64,000 nucleotides of DNA, taken from NCBI RefSeq assembly GCF_030166555.2, contig NZ_CP126461.2; one strand, given 5' to 3'. The position numbers and the translations under genes were made by a program. This document shows, piece after piece, positions 28,470 to 37,770 of this stretch; within the stretch, counting starts at the first letter, position 1; every line of letters begins with the position of its first letter. The stretch is from Acholeplasma laidlawii_A (GTDB lineage: Bacteria; Bacillota_I; Bacilli_A; Acholeplasmatales; Acholeplasmataceae). Under the pieces are notes generated by a model. The model saw only the letters and a program-made list of their open reading frames with translations, had not been told where the DNA came from and did not search any database.

Positions 28470-28964
28470 ATGTATAAGAAAATTTTCATAATGATATTAT
28501 TCATTATTCTATTATCAGGTTGTACAAATCATAATGAAATTAAATCTAGAATAGATTATTTTAGTGGTGTAAAAATACCCGCTGAAGCTGAAATACTTTA
28601 TAGTTATATAGACACTTCATTTGGTGCACAAGGACATGGTGCTCAGTACTCTGTTTTTTCATTTAAAGAAGTAGATGAAGATTTTTTCACAAGTGAGTAT
28701 AGTTATGGTGGTCAACATTACTGGACTAGTCGAGAAGGAGTAAAGCATTATCGGGAAACATTCAGTGGTGTTTTATCCTTTGCTGAAGGTAGATTAACAG
28801 AAAATCAAGAAAGTGATGTGGATCATTTAGTAGGGCAGAAAGATATACCCAGTGAGTATGCTCCTTCATGGGATGAAAAATATATATATTATGTGGAAAA
28901 CCTTACTATTATGGTTTATTTTGAAGAATCAAAAACATTAATATATATTTATCTTGGATACTAG
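28470..28964 (+). CDS. Small lipoprotein of unknown function
   Basis: A 164-residue protein with signal peptide MYKKIFIMILFIILLSGC, lipid-acceptor Cys at residue 18. TGAGGGGGA precedes the ATG. The mature part is rich in aromatic residues (YGGQHYWTSREGVKHYRE). No family recognised. The last codons and TAG lie inside the left edge shared by repeats R3 and R4, so the gene end and the repeat are fused, consistent with gene-plus-repeat modules. Confidence 0.7.
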   Translation: MYKKIFIMILFIILLSGCTNHNEIKSRIDYFSGVKIPAEAEILYSYIDTSFGAQGHGAQYSVFSFKEVDEDFFTSEYSYGGQHYWTSREGVKHYRETFSGVLSFAEGRLTENQESDVDHLVGQKDIPSEYAPSWDEKYIYYVENLTIMVYFEESKTLIYIYLGY

Positions 28965-28971
28965 TAGGACT

Positions 28972-29106
28972 GTATTCGGTAACAACAACAGTCATTTTCA
29001 ACAATTCCCTTTGTTAAGCCATTTTTATAGGGGTGCTAAAATTCTGTCAAGGGTGCTAAAAAAAACATGGGGTGCTAATTTGTATCAAAATAGGTATTAT
29101 TACACA
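28972..29106 (+). repeat. 135-bp interspersed repeat, copy R4
   Basis: Same three GGGTGCTAA motifs as R1, including the shortened 19-bp second interval. Its left edge begins 7 bp after the lipoprotein stop codon. Confidence 0.87.
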
Positions 29107-29347
29107 GTCGAGTAAAGGGGATTTAAACCCTATTGAATATTCTTGGGGTTAAAAGATCAATGATGGTGTTTCCGACAAGATAATTTCAAAGTAAAATCCA
29201 AAAAATATGTTACTTTGGTATTTTAGCCATCAGTTCAACCATGTAAGGGGAAACATATTTTAGTCGATTTTGATGTTACTTCAATACACACAAGGTTGAT
29301 TTTGCAAGCAATATGGTTTTTTCAACGCACGTTGAAAGTATTGTATT
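29107..29347 (+). repeat. 240-bp extension E4 of repeat R4
   Basis: Partner of E1 (19107-19347), with the inverted repeat TTTCAACG-CA-CGTTGAAA conserved at 29320-29337. R1+E1 and R4+E4 are same-orientation repeats of about 376 bp, 10.0 kb apart. Confidence 0.85.
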
Positions 29348-29414
29348 ACTTGAATTAAAAATGTCTATGTAAAGCTATCGAATAAACTATAAAAACTATT
29401 TATCTATAAGATTT

Positions 29415-29446
29415 AGGCTGGAAATTCATATTTCCAACCTTTTTTT
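29415..29446 (+). terminator. Rho-independent terminator without an obvious gene
   Basis: Stem GGCTGGAAAT with ATTTCCAACC around a short loop, followed by T7. No intact gene precedes it for over 400 bp; only repeat R4/E4 does. Confidence 0.7.
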
Positions 29447-29691
29447 ATTAATTCTATTTTTCTAATGTATTGTGAGAGCGTTTTGCGTGATTAGAATATT
29501 TTTAATAGGTTATGGAATAATAAATTTGAATTTGATTTTAATATGATGGATTGGATCAGTAAATGTACCCTATGCAACTGGTCTTTGTGTGAAGGACTTA
29601 TCAATATTTGTGATATGGAAAGTGAGCATAACAAATCAAATTATATTATTTCATAACTTATATTGGATTATATGATATTGTAGGGATATAA

Positions 29692-29874
29692 TATCGAGAT
29701 GATTTTCCAGGAATTAAGTATGAATTAACATATATTTGTAGAAAGGAAGATGATGTAAGATGTATAGTTAACAAATGTCTTGACATAGTAACAGTTTTTA
29801 ATATGTTCTATAGTTATAAACGTGATAAGTATCTAAAAGATAAGATAAATATACAAAATATGCAACAAAAATAG
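29692..29874 (+). pseudogene. C-terminal remnant of an unidentified gene
   Basis: After an in-frame TAA at 29689-29691, an open stretch encodes YRDDFPGIKYELTY and continues about 60 codons to a TAG. There is no start codon with a ribosome site. Matching residues LYDIVGI just before the stop suggest the frame once continued upstream. The rest of 29447-29691 shows nothing I can name. Confidence 0.35.
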
Positions 29875-29894
29875 AATAGGAGTTTTGAGGAAAT

Positions 29895-30368
29895 ATGAAA
29901 AAACTATTTTTATCAAGGTTTATAATAGGGGGAGCCTTGATTTTATGTTTAGGATTATTAGCTGGATGTGAAAACAGTATGTATAAAGAAGTTGATTTTG
30001 GTGGAACATTCTCAAGTCCGGGAATTAACATTGAACCCTTACTAATTAAGGAATACGATGAATTAGTTTCCTTATTTAATGAGTATGAGATTGAGTGGGA
30101 AAATGGATTGGCAATATGGGAGCGATATGATAAAGGTTATTTTAAGAATAAGGCACTAATAATTTATGTCTTTGGGGTTTCTGGCGATGTAGAACCCCTT
30201 ATAACAATTGATGGAGTGCAAGTTGATGATAATATTATTAAAGTTTTACTTGTTCAGCACTGAACAACAACTGGACTTGCATATTTCCAAAAAAACCTTA
30301 TCATAGAGGTAACCAAAAGTTTTATTGGTAAGACAACTAGTGTAGAAGTTGATATCAAAGTTAAATAA
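29895..30368 (+). pseudogene. Lipoprotein gene with an in-frame TGA
   Basis: The signal peptide carries the lipobox LLAGC with Cys near residue 28. The frame runs 122 codons to TGA at 30261-30263, then continues in the same frame for 34 codons (TTGLAYFQKNLIIEVTKSFI ...) to TAA at 30368. The segment after the stop has the strand pattern expected for the end of the domain before it, so I read one gene broken by nonsense. TGA as Trp is unlikely here since this genome ends normal genes with TGA. Function unknown. It is the last gene of the island. Confidence 0.6.
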
Positions 30369-30516
30369 AAAACATATTAAAAGAGATTTCAATCATTCAA
30401 ATAAATTTTTTAGTTTTTGGTGCGAAGTTTATTAGCCTATAAAAACAGAAACATCTTAATTCATACATCTTTTTCTATTATAAATATGTATTGAATTGCT
30501 AAAAGAACACATAAAT

Positions 30517-30545
30517 TTTGAATATATGTTCATTTAAGATATAAT
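30517..30545 (+). promoter_or_regulatory. Promoter of the HAD phosphatase gene
   Basis: TTTGAA (30517-30522), a 17-bp spacer and TATAAT (30540-30545). The rest of 30369-30598 shows no gene. Confidence 0.65.
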
Positions 30546-30598
30546 GGTCTATGATCAATCACTTATCTGTGATTACAATATAAAAAAGAGGTTTTACA

Positions 30599-31312
30599 AT
30601 GAAAAAAATGTTTGTTTTTGATTATGACGGGACTTACTACAGGAATAATGAAGAACTGCAAAAAAACATAAAACTTATGGATAGTGTGCGAAAAAAAGGA
30701 CATTTGCTTGTTATTGCAACGGGTAGAAGTTATGTAAGTTTTATGAAAGAGGTAGCAAAATTTAATATTGATTATGACTATCTAATCTTATCTAGTGGAG
30801 CATTAATCTTAGACAAAAATGAATATATCATAGGTTCATATGCAATGGATTTAAATTTAGTAAAAGGTGTTAATAAATTACTAGAACCATATCATGCGAG
30901 TTTACAATCTCAAATGTATATTGATGAGTTCATGAACAGTGAAATTTTATCTCAACTAAATCAAGTCATTAAAATGACATATACCTTTAATAAAGGTGAT
31001 ATCAGTTATGATATACAACAGTTAGTTAACACATATACCCATGAAGCATTTAAAACATATGTCGTTACTGGAGCATCTTATGATTATGTAGAAATTATTT
31101 CGTCTAAGACAAATAAAGCAATAGCCGTATTGGATTTACTCAAATATATTCAGGAAGACTACAGTATAGTAGCTGCAGGTGATAGTGAAAATGATGTTGA
31201 AATGCTCATCGAATTTGATGGTTATCTAATGAATAATCACGATCCTAGACTTGATACGTACCGACTAAGATTCACTGATTCCATAGAATCAATTGTAAAA
31301 AAAGAAATATAG
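30599..31312 (+). CDS. HAD-superfamily phosphatase, Cof/YidA-like
   Basis: A 237-residue protein with the DxD nucleophile motif in FVFDYDGTYY (Asp 8 and Asp 10), a Thr motif in LVIATGRSY, and the motif-IV acidic pair in GDSENDVEM near residue 194. The GDxxND form and the cap domain between motifs II and III place it in the Cof type, which dephosphorylates sugar phosphates and flavin or nucleotide phosphates in the cytoplasm. A conserved Lys (SSKTNKA) supplies motif III. Monocistronic, with its own promoter and terminator. Confidence 0.85.
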   Translation: MKKMFVFDYDGTYYRNNEELQKNIKLMDSVRKKGHLLVIATGRSYVSFMKEVAKFNIDYDYLILSSGALILDKNEYIIGSYAMDLNLVKGVNKLLEPYHASLQSQMYIDEFMNSEILSQLNQVIKMTYTFNKGDISYDIQQLVNTYTHEAFKTYVVTGASYDYVEIISSKTNKAIAVLDLLKYIQEDYSIVAAGDSENDVEMLIEFDGYLMNNHDPRLDTYRLRFTDSIESIVKKEI

Positions 31313-31325
31313 TACAAACTTGAAA

Positions 31326-31378
31326 CAACTCCAATTGAGATAAATCTAAGTGATTTATGTATCAATGGGGTTGTTTTT
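31326..31378 (+). terminator. Rho-independent terminator
   Basis: Stem CAACTCCAATTGA with TCAATGGGGTTG (one unpaired base and G-U pairs), an inner stem AAATC/GATTT, and a T-tract. Confidence 0.65.
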
Positions 31379-31455
31379 GAAGTCAAATCACATTATTTTT
31401 TTAAAAAGTTTTGGTAACATATAATCACTCTATAAAAATAGAAATGGAATTATCA

Positions 31456-32679
31456 ATGAAGAAAACATCAAAAGAAGTGAAATTAAGGCATAAAGTCTTA
31501 ACAAGACTCATTGAACCCTTTGTTAGAATATATATAGTAATCAAATATAAGTTATCCTTTAAAAAATATAAGACCTTAAACAAAAAAGGTCCTTTTATCG
31601 TCTTAGCCAATCATACAGTAAATATAGACCCTATGATAATGGGAATGCAATTCCCATTTCATCTTTACTATATTGCTACTGAGCAAGTCTTTAATTTAGG
31701 ATTTTTATCAAAGGTTATAAAGTTTATTGTAAATCCAATTAAAAAATCTAAATCTGTTTCAGATATGGAAACCATTAGAAAAACTAAAAGAATAGTTCAA
31801 CAAGGTGGTTCAATTGGTATCTTCCCGGAAGGAAATACGAGTTATAGTGGTCAAACCGTGCAGATTATGCCTACCACAGTTAAACTCATTAAAATGCTTA
31901 AAATACCGGTTATAATTATGAATATTAAGGGCATGTACCTAAGTTACCCAAGATGGGCAATTTATAAGAAAAAAGGTAAAACAGAGGCATTCATTAGAAA
32001 GATTATACTACCAGATACATATCTTGAAATGTCAGATGAAGATTTATTTTTTGAGATAGAAGACAATCTATTTGTTGATGCGTATGCTGATCAAGAAGCT
32101 TCAGGTAATCTCTATAAGGGTAAACATATTGCGCATGGGCTAGAAAAATTAATTTTTATAGATTTAATGAGTAAAAAGCCTTTTGTCACATACTCTAAAG
32201 GTAATAAGCTTAAGTCTCATGATAGTGATTTTGAATTAACTTATTTACCTAATGGTAAAGTTTTAGATAAAGATAATCAATTGCATACCTTAGTTGAAAT
32301 CGAAAGACAAGTAAAAATAGCTTATTTTAATTATTATAAGGAAAATAAAGAATCTTTATTATTTGAAGAAGAAGTTCAATTAGTAAAGTCGTTTGCTACA
32401 CATAATGAGAAACTAGGGCGATATAGATTAAAACTTTTTAAAGAACGTGTATATCTTACAAATGTTGACAATACCTTAGATTTCTCATTTGATGAAATCA
32501 CTAATATTGTGATGCAAGGTAAGTATCAAGTGATTATTTATTTACCTAATGAGACTTATATGATGAGACTAGATGACTATTCTAGTATCTATAAATACGT
32601 ATTAACCTATCAGCATTATATGTATATTAAGGATGGAGGGACATCAATCGATGACAAGCATTTTAACTTCGGCATTTGA
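31456..32679 (+). CDS. Lysophospholipid acyltransferase-family protein (PlsC-like)
   Basis: A TATAAT box at 31420-31425 rules out starts before it; ATG at 31456 is preferred, with 31444 also possible. The acyltransferase block I is LANHTVNIDP (NHx4D) and block III is GIFPEGNTSYSG, both intact, so 1-acyl-glycerol-3-phosphate acylation or a related membrane-lipid step is likely. The domain covers about the first 200 residues. The C-terminal 200 residues are beta-rich and unlike ordinary PlsC, making the protein about 408 residues instead of 200-260. The 3' end overlaps the symporter gene by 29 bp. Confidence 0.78.
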   Translation: MKKTSKEVKLRHKVLTRLIEPFVRIYIVIKYKLSFKKYKTLNKKGPFIVLANHTVNIDPMIMGMQFPFHLYYIATEQVFNLGFLSKVIKFIVNPIKKSKSVSDMETIRKTKRIVQQGGSIGIFPEGNTSYSGQTVQIMPTTVKLIKMLKIPVIIMNIKGMYLSYPRWAIYKKKGKTEAFIRKIILPDTYLEMSDEDLFFEIEDNLFVDAYADQEASGNLYKGKHIAHGLEKLIFIDLMSKKPFVTYSKGNKLKSHDSDFELTYLPNGKVLDKDNQLHTLVEIERQVKIAYFNYYKENKESLLFEEEVQLVKSFATHNEKLGRYRLKLFKERVYLTNVDNTLDFSFDEITNIVMQGKYQVIIYLPNETYMMRLDDYSSIYKYVLTYQHYMYIKDGGTSIDDKHFNFGI

Positions 32680-34096
32680 TACATGGTCATTTGTATTGTG
32701 GTTTTCAATATTATCACTGGTGATGATGTTTGGAAATATTATAAGAAGGAAAGTAATGTTATTTAGAAACCTTCTTTTTCCTACTGCAATTATTGCAGGG
32801 TTTTTAGGTCTAGGTGTTAAATACTTATGGTATTATCTACCAGAATTAGTAAGTTTTGTTTCATCGACCTACTCATCTGATTTTTTAGTAACCGCTAAAT
32901 CAAATGTCATTGATTTCAATAATTTTCTTCAAGTAATTACCTATCATGCACTCGCATTAGGCTTTATTGCAATGGGATTAAAAACTGTTAAGGACAGTAA
33001 GACTAGAAAATATAAGGGTAGACCCATAAAAACTGGTCTACTCATTGTTAATACTTATTTACTTCAAGGTATCATTGGTTTAATATTTACGATCATTTTA
33101 GGTTATGTGTTTACAACCGTAGCACCTTATAGTGGTCTATTATTACCAATGGGGTTCGGTCAAGGACCTGGGCAAGCTAATAATATAGGTGGTATTTTTG
33201 AGGCTAACGGTTTTGTTGGCGGCCAAGCATTTGGTCTTGCTATAAGCACTATAGGTTTTATTTGGGGATCTGTTGCAGGTATTTTCTATATTAACCGAAG
33301 AGCTAAAGAGGGTTTAATTAAACGTACAAGTAAAGAAACTCGTCAAACACTTGAAAGCATGGTAGTTGAAGGTTCTGAAGAAATTCCAGTAAGTGAAGCA
33401 ATTGATAAAATGAGTGTCCAAATTATTTTTATATTTGTTGTCTATGCTATGGCATGGGTGTTTATGAGTCTTTTAACAAAACTGATTGGTGACACTTCAA
33501 GTTTTCAACAAAGTATGGTAAGCTTGGTTTGGGGTTTTAATTTCATTTTTGCTATGTTATTTGCAATTATATTTAAATTAGGTTTAAAATTTATCACTAA
33601 AAAAGGTTGGATGAAAAGAAAGTACACCAATGAATACATGTTAAATCGTTTATCTGGTGTGTTATTTGACTTTATGGTTGTAGCTTCCTTAATGTCAATT
33701 AACATTGAAGCGCTAGTGGATACTGGTTTACTCTTGACGCTATTTATAATCACTACAGTTGGTGTGTTCGCAACATATTATTACTTACGGTATACAACTA
33801 AGAAAATTTATCCTGATTACACAATACAAGCGTTTGCTACACTATTTGGTAATTTAACGGGTACTGCACCTAATGGTATTGCGCTCTTAAGAGAAATAGA
33901 TCCTAATTTTGAAACACCAGCAACAGATGATTTAGTTACTGGATCATCATCAGCTGTAATGTTTGGTGCACCACTATTAATTATTACAGGTATTATATAT
34001 ATGCCTGAGTGGTATTACCTATGGATATCATTTGTAGCACTAGTGATTTTCTTTGTAGTATTTAATTACTTTATGCTTAAAGAAAATAAAAAATAA
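32651..34096 (+). CDS. Sodium:glutamate symporter-like transporter (GltS family)
   Basis: Starts at 32651 after GGAGGG inside the end of the acyltransferase gene. The 481-residue protein has about ten to twelve hydrophobic segments. The half containing PMGFGQGPGQANNIGGIF matches the GltS re-entrant loop motif, and the second inverted half has NLTGTAPNGIALLREID. Members import glutamate with sodium at the cytoplasmic membrane. A soluble stretch of about 60 residues lies mid-protein (RRAKEGLIKRTSKE). Substrate is inferred. Confidence 0.82.
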   Translation: MTSILTSAFDTWSFVLWFSILSLVMMFGNIIRRKVMLFRNLLFPTAIIAGFLGLGVKYLWYYLPELVSFVSSTYSSDFLVTAKSNVIDFNNFLQVITYHALALGFIAMGLKTVKDSKTRKYKGRPIKTGLLIVNTYLLQGIIGLIFTIILGYVFTTVAPYSGLLLPMGFGQGPGQANNIGGIFEANGFVGGQAFGLAISTIGFIWGSVAGIFYINRRAKEGLIKRTSKETRQTLESMVVEGSEEIPVSEAIDKMSVQIIFIFVVYAMAWVFMSLLTKLIGDTSSFQQSMVSLVWGFNFIFAMLFAIIFKLGLKFITKKGWMKRKYTNEYMLNRLSGVLFDFMVVASLMSINIEALVDTGLLLTLFIITTVGVFATYYYLRYTTKKIYPDYTIQAFATLFGNLTGTAPNGIALLREIDPNFETPATDDLVTGSSSAVMFGAPLLIITGIIYMPEWYYLWISFVALVIFFVVFNYFMLKENKK

Positions 34097-34112
34097 TCTA
34101 CCAGACAAGTCA

Positions 34113-34152
34113 AACACTATAACTTACGTAGCTTTAAGTTATAGTGTTTTTT
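34113..34152 (+). terminator. Rho-independent terminator
   Basis: Perfect 14-bp stem AACACTATAACTTA / TAAGTTATAGTGTT followed by T6. Confidence 0.9.
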
Positions 34153-34176
34153 ATTGTAGTATTTTTTACTTAATCG

Positions 34177-34219
34177 TTTCAACTTTTGTGAATTAGACTA
34201 TAATAATAGTATACACTAT
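34177..34219 (+). promoter_or_regulatory. Promoter and candidate MarR operator
   Basis: TTTCAA (34177-34182) and TATAAT (34199-34204). The inverted repeat ATAGT-ATAC-ACTAT at 34206-34219 overlaps the expected transcription start, a position that fits autorepression by the MarR gene that follows. Confidence 0.5.
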
Positions 34220-34242
34220 AAACTAAAGAAGGGTTAAAGCAT

Positions 34243-34665
34243 ATGAAAGAAACCAAAGAAGTCTTCTTAAAACAGTTAGAAGCAATTTCAAAATTAGACA
34301 TGATGAAACACTTAACACCATTTTTATATGGTGAGGATGCGATGTTGTTGAAACTTTATGTAAATGAAGCAACAACACCTAAACTCATGGCTGAAACAAT
34401 GGGTATTACTAAAGGTAGAGTCACTGCACTTATGAACAGTTTAAGAAAAAAAGAATATATATCAGTGAATTTAAACAAAGAAGATGCAAGATCTTATAAT
34501 CTAGAGTTAACGCCAAAAGGTGCATCATATATTGAAGGTAGATTTAATTTTATTAGCAATTACTTTGATACCTTATTAGATTATATCGGTTTGGAAGAAT
34601 CGAAGGCTTTAATTATGTTATTAGAAGTTGTAATCGGTAAAGTTAAAAAATTCGAGGTGAAATAA
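34243..34665 (+). CDS. MarR-family transcriptional regulator
   Basis: A 140-residue winged-helix protein. The recognition helix is ITKGRVTALMNSLRKK and the wing is VNLNKEDARSYNLELTPKG, with the D-x-R element. AAGAAGGG precedes the start. It lies 1 bp before the ABC transporter genes and shares their transcript, so it most likely represses that transporter. The inducer is unknown. Confidence 0.85.
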   Translation: MKETKEVFLKQLEAISKLDMMKHLTPFLYGEDAMLLKLYVNEATTPKLMAETMGITKGRVTALMNSLRKKEYISVNLNKEDARSYNLELTPKGASYIEGRFNFISNYFDTLLDYIGLEESKALIMLLEVVIGKVKKFEVK

Positions 34666-34666
34666 T

Positions 34667-35362
34667 ATGGTAAAAATGGTTGATGTTACAAAAAAATATG
34701 TTTTAGGTGAACAGGTCATTATCGCAAACGATAATGTAAGTTTTCAGGTTAATGAAGGCGAATTATGTGTTATTTTAGGACCAAGTGGTGCAGGTAAGAC
34801 AACAATACTTAACATTTTAGGCGGTATGGATGTTGCAAGCTCAGGTCAAATCATCATTGATGATAAGGATATTACTAAATTCAACTCAAGACAACTGACT
34901 AATTATAGACGTCATGATGTAGGCTTTGTTTTTCAGTTTTATAATTTAATGCCCCAACTCACCGCACTTGATAATGTAGAGATTGCATCAGAAATCGGAA
35001 AAGATCCATTAGATGCTAAAGAAGTTCTTATTTCTGTAGGGTTAAAGGATAGAATGCATAATTTTCCATCTCAATTATCTGGTGGTGAGCAACAAAGAGT
35101 ATCCATTGCACGTGCGATCGCTAAAAATCCTAAAATACTGCTATGTGATGAACCAACAGGTGCACTAGATATAGAAACCGGTAAACAAATTTTAGAATTA
35201 CTTTACAACACGTCTAAAAAGTTTAATAAAACAGTTATCATCGTGACACACAATCAAGCAATTGCTGAAATTGCTGATAGAGTTATCACGGTTAAAAATG
35301 GTCATGTTGCTTCCAATAAACACCAATCCAAACCAAAACAAATCTATGAGGTCAAATGGTAA
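34667..35362 (+). CDS. ABC transporter ATP-binding protein (LolD/MacB type)
   Basis: A 231-residue ATPase. Walker A is LGPSGAGKTT (about residues 38-47), the Q-loop lies in GFVFQFYNLM, the signature is LSGGEQQRV, Walker B is ILLCDEPTGALD, and the switch His is in VIIVTHNQ. The signature and length fit the LolD/MacB group that pairs with FtsX-like permeases. Its stop codon TAA shares a base with the ATG of the permease (TAATG). Confidence 0.92.
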   Translation: MVKMVDVTKKYVLGEQVIIANDNVSFQVNEGELCVILGPSGAGKTTILNILGGMDVASSGQIIIDDKDITKFNSRQLTNYRRHDVGFVFQFYNLMPQLTALDNVEIASEIGKDPLDAKEVLISVGLKDRMHNFPSQLSGGEQQRVSIARAIAKNPKILLCDEPTGALDIETGKQILELLYNTSKKFNKTVIIVTHNQAIAEIADRVITVKNGHVASNKHQSKPKQIYEVKW

Positions 35363-37702
35363 TGAAAGCTTATCCTAAACTCATTTTAAGGGATTTTAAA
35401 AAGTTATACTCTAAGTTTGTAGCAATCGTATTCATTGTTGTTATTGGGGTTGCTTTTTTTAGTTGGTTTGCTTACAACAGCACCCAATATGAGACATACG
35501 ATTGATAAGTTCTATAAAGATACCAATACAGCTGATGTTGTTATACAAAAGCATACACCTTTTACCAGTGAAGAAATCTTAAATATTTCAAACCACTATT
35601 TAGTATCAGAAGTGATGCCATATTTTATGATAGATGAACCCATCATAGTAGATGATGTCTATCATATGTCTAGAATTGTATTACTAGATTTTATAGAAGG
35701 TGTAACCATGAACAGGCTCACCCTTGTTGAAGGTAGATTACCTGAACTTAATGGTGATGTTATAGAGGTTGTAGTAGAAGAAAGTCAAGCCTATTTATTG
35801 GATATACCGATTGGATTTACAACAACTGTTCAAGGAAAAACATTTGAAGTTGTTGGTATTGTAAATCAACCTTGGTATTTTGCATATGTCCAAGAAATAT
35901 CACCTTTAAGTGGTAGACCAATTGAATCTATGATTTATGTAGACCAAACTTTTTTAGATGAGACAACGTATACAAACATTTCAATCAAACTAAAGGACTC
36001 TAAACAACATAATAGTTTCAGTAGTGATTACCAAAACTTTATTGAAAATAGAATCCAGATTCTAACAGAAAGTTATCCGGATTATATATTTACTACAAGA
36101 TTCCAAAATCAAAGTTTTGTTAAATTTAATTCAGATGTCAAAATTGTTGAAGTTATTTCTATTATATTCCCACTATTCTTCTTTTTAATTACCGTATTAG
36201 TTACAATGTCTTCCATGACACGTATAATTTCTGATCAAAGAATTCAAATTGGTACTTTAAGATCACTTGGATATTCAAAAATTACAATTATTACTAAATA
36301 TATCATTTATGTTCTTTTATCATCTGGTATTGGGGTTTTACTAGGCATTAGTATTGGAATTTACTCTATTCCATTTATTGCATACAACGCTTATGTAGTA
36401 GTCTATAATTTACCACCATTAAGTATTGAGTATCATTTTATGTATATCACCTTAATTTCATCAACCATGATTTTATCTGTAGTGGTTGTAACCTACTTTA
36501 GTGTGGTGAATGTCCTTAAAGAGGCACCATCCAACCTACTTAGACATAAATCACCAAAAGCTGGTAAAAAGATTCTTTTAGAGCGCTTTACATTCATTTG
36601 GAAACGACTTAAGTTTAAATATAAATCCACATTTAGAAATATCTTTAGACAAAAAAGAAATCTATTTTTAATGTTGGTTGGTATATCTGGTTCTACCGCT
36701 CTTTTATTAGCGGGTTTCGGTATTAAGGATTCAGTAGAACTATCCGGAGATGCACAGTTTAATCAAATGTATAATTTTGATATTGAGTTAGGTGTACTTC
36801 CTAATGAGACAAGCATTACTCTAATAGATACAAACGAAAAACTCAATTTAATGATACAGGTAGCATACTTTGATGAAACAGATTACATCAATTTGATTGT
36901 GCCTGAAACCTATGATGAAATGAATGGTTTCTTAAGTTTTAGAGACACAAAGGATAAATCAATTGAGTTTAAATCAGATAGTGTATTTGTTACTAAGCAG
37001 TTCGCATTAGATCATGATATAAGCGTAGGTGATTTCATTAGTTTAGAGGTGAATGACGTTACATCTAACTTTACAGTTACAGGTATCGTAGCGTACTATT
37101 TTGGAAACAATATTTATATATCTAATGAAATAATAAAAGATGTATTTGATTTATATCTTAATAAAATTTATGTAAAACTACCAAATCTAAGTAAATCAGA
37201 GATGACGCAACTTAAAAGTTCACTCAATGATTTGGATAATGTAGTTCATGTACAGACAAAAGATGATTTAATGGCCTCATTTAAACAAACCTCATCGAGT
37301 ATGAACAGCGTCATTATATTACTTGTTATTTTTGCAAGTGTATTGTCAGTTATTATCAACTATAATTTAACGCTTATTAATATAAGTACTAGACATAAAG
37401 AAATGGCAACGCTTAAAGTACTTGGCTATGATGAAAAAGAAGTATCTGGTTATATATTTAGAGAAACATTCATGATTTCTAGTATCGCCATCCTAATTGG
37501 TCTAATATTAGGTAGATCACTTCAATACTTTATTATTAGTCAAATTAATGTCGATGGTATTATTCTAAAAAATGAAATATATCCATTAAGTTACCTTTAT
37601 ACAGCTGTACTATCTATTGTTTATTTACTTATTGTTTATGTATCATCTATACCTAAAATTAGAAAAATAGATATGTTAGAAGCTTTAAAATCTTTCGAAT
37701 AA
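35362..37702 (+). pseudogene. FtsX-family ABC permease, frameshifted in a T7 run
   Basis: The natural start (35362) encodes MKAYPKLILRDFKKLYSKFV and a hydrophobic stretch, but after about 33 codons the frame is lost at a run of seven T (35434-35440 region ends at 35460) and stops at a TGA near 35505. Removing one T joins it to the long frame that runs to 37702 and encodes the rest: GLLTTAPNMRHTIDKF, an extracytoplasmic domain, three spans with the FtsX core, a linker, a second such unit and a final three spans. Total would be about 779 residues, normal for this group. Possible explanations are true inactivation, phase variation or transcriptional slippage in the T run, or a sequencing error. 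Confidence 0.82.
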
Positions 37703-37770
37703 TCAAAATGGTCAATTACTTGGTATAATAAGCATAGTATGTAAATACTAATCATTAGGGGAGAAAATGT

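Noticed and set aside
18972..29347. R+E direct repeats as attL/attR of the serine recombinase
   Set aside because: Serine integrases leave only a few identical core bases between attL and attR, not 376-bp repeats, and the recombinase lacks its catalytic end.
29895..30368. TGA read as tryptophan (mycoplasma code)
   Set aside because: Normal genes here stop at TGA (for example at 1550, 2989 and 23400) and Trp is encoded by TGG throughout.
31411..31443. Upstream start for the acyltransferase
   Set aside because: A TATAAT promoter box lies at 31420-31425 inside that extension, so translation must begin later.
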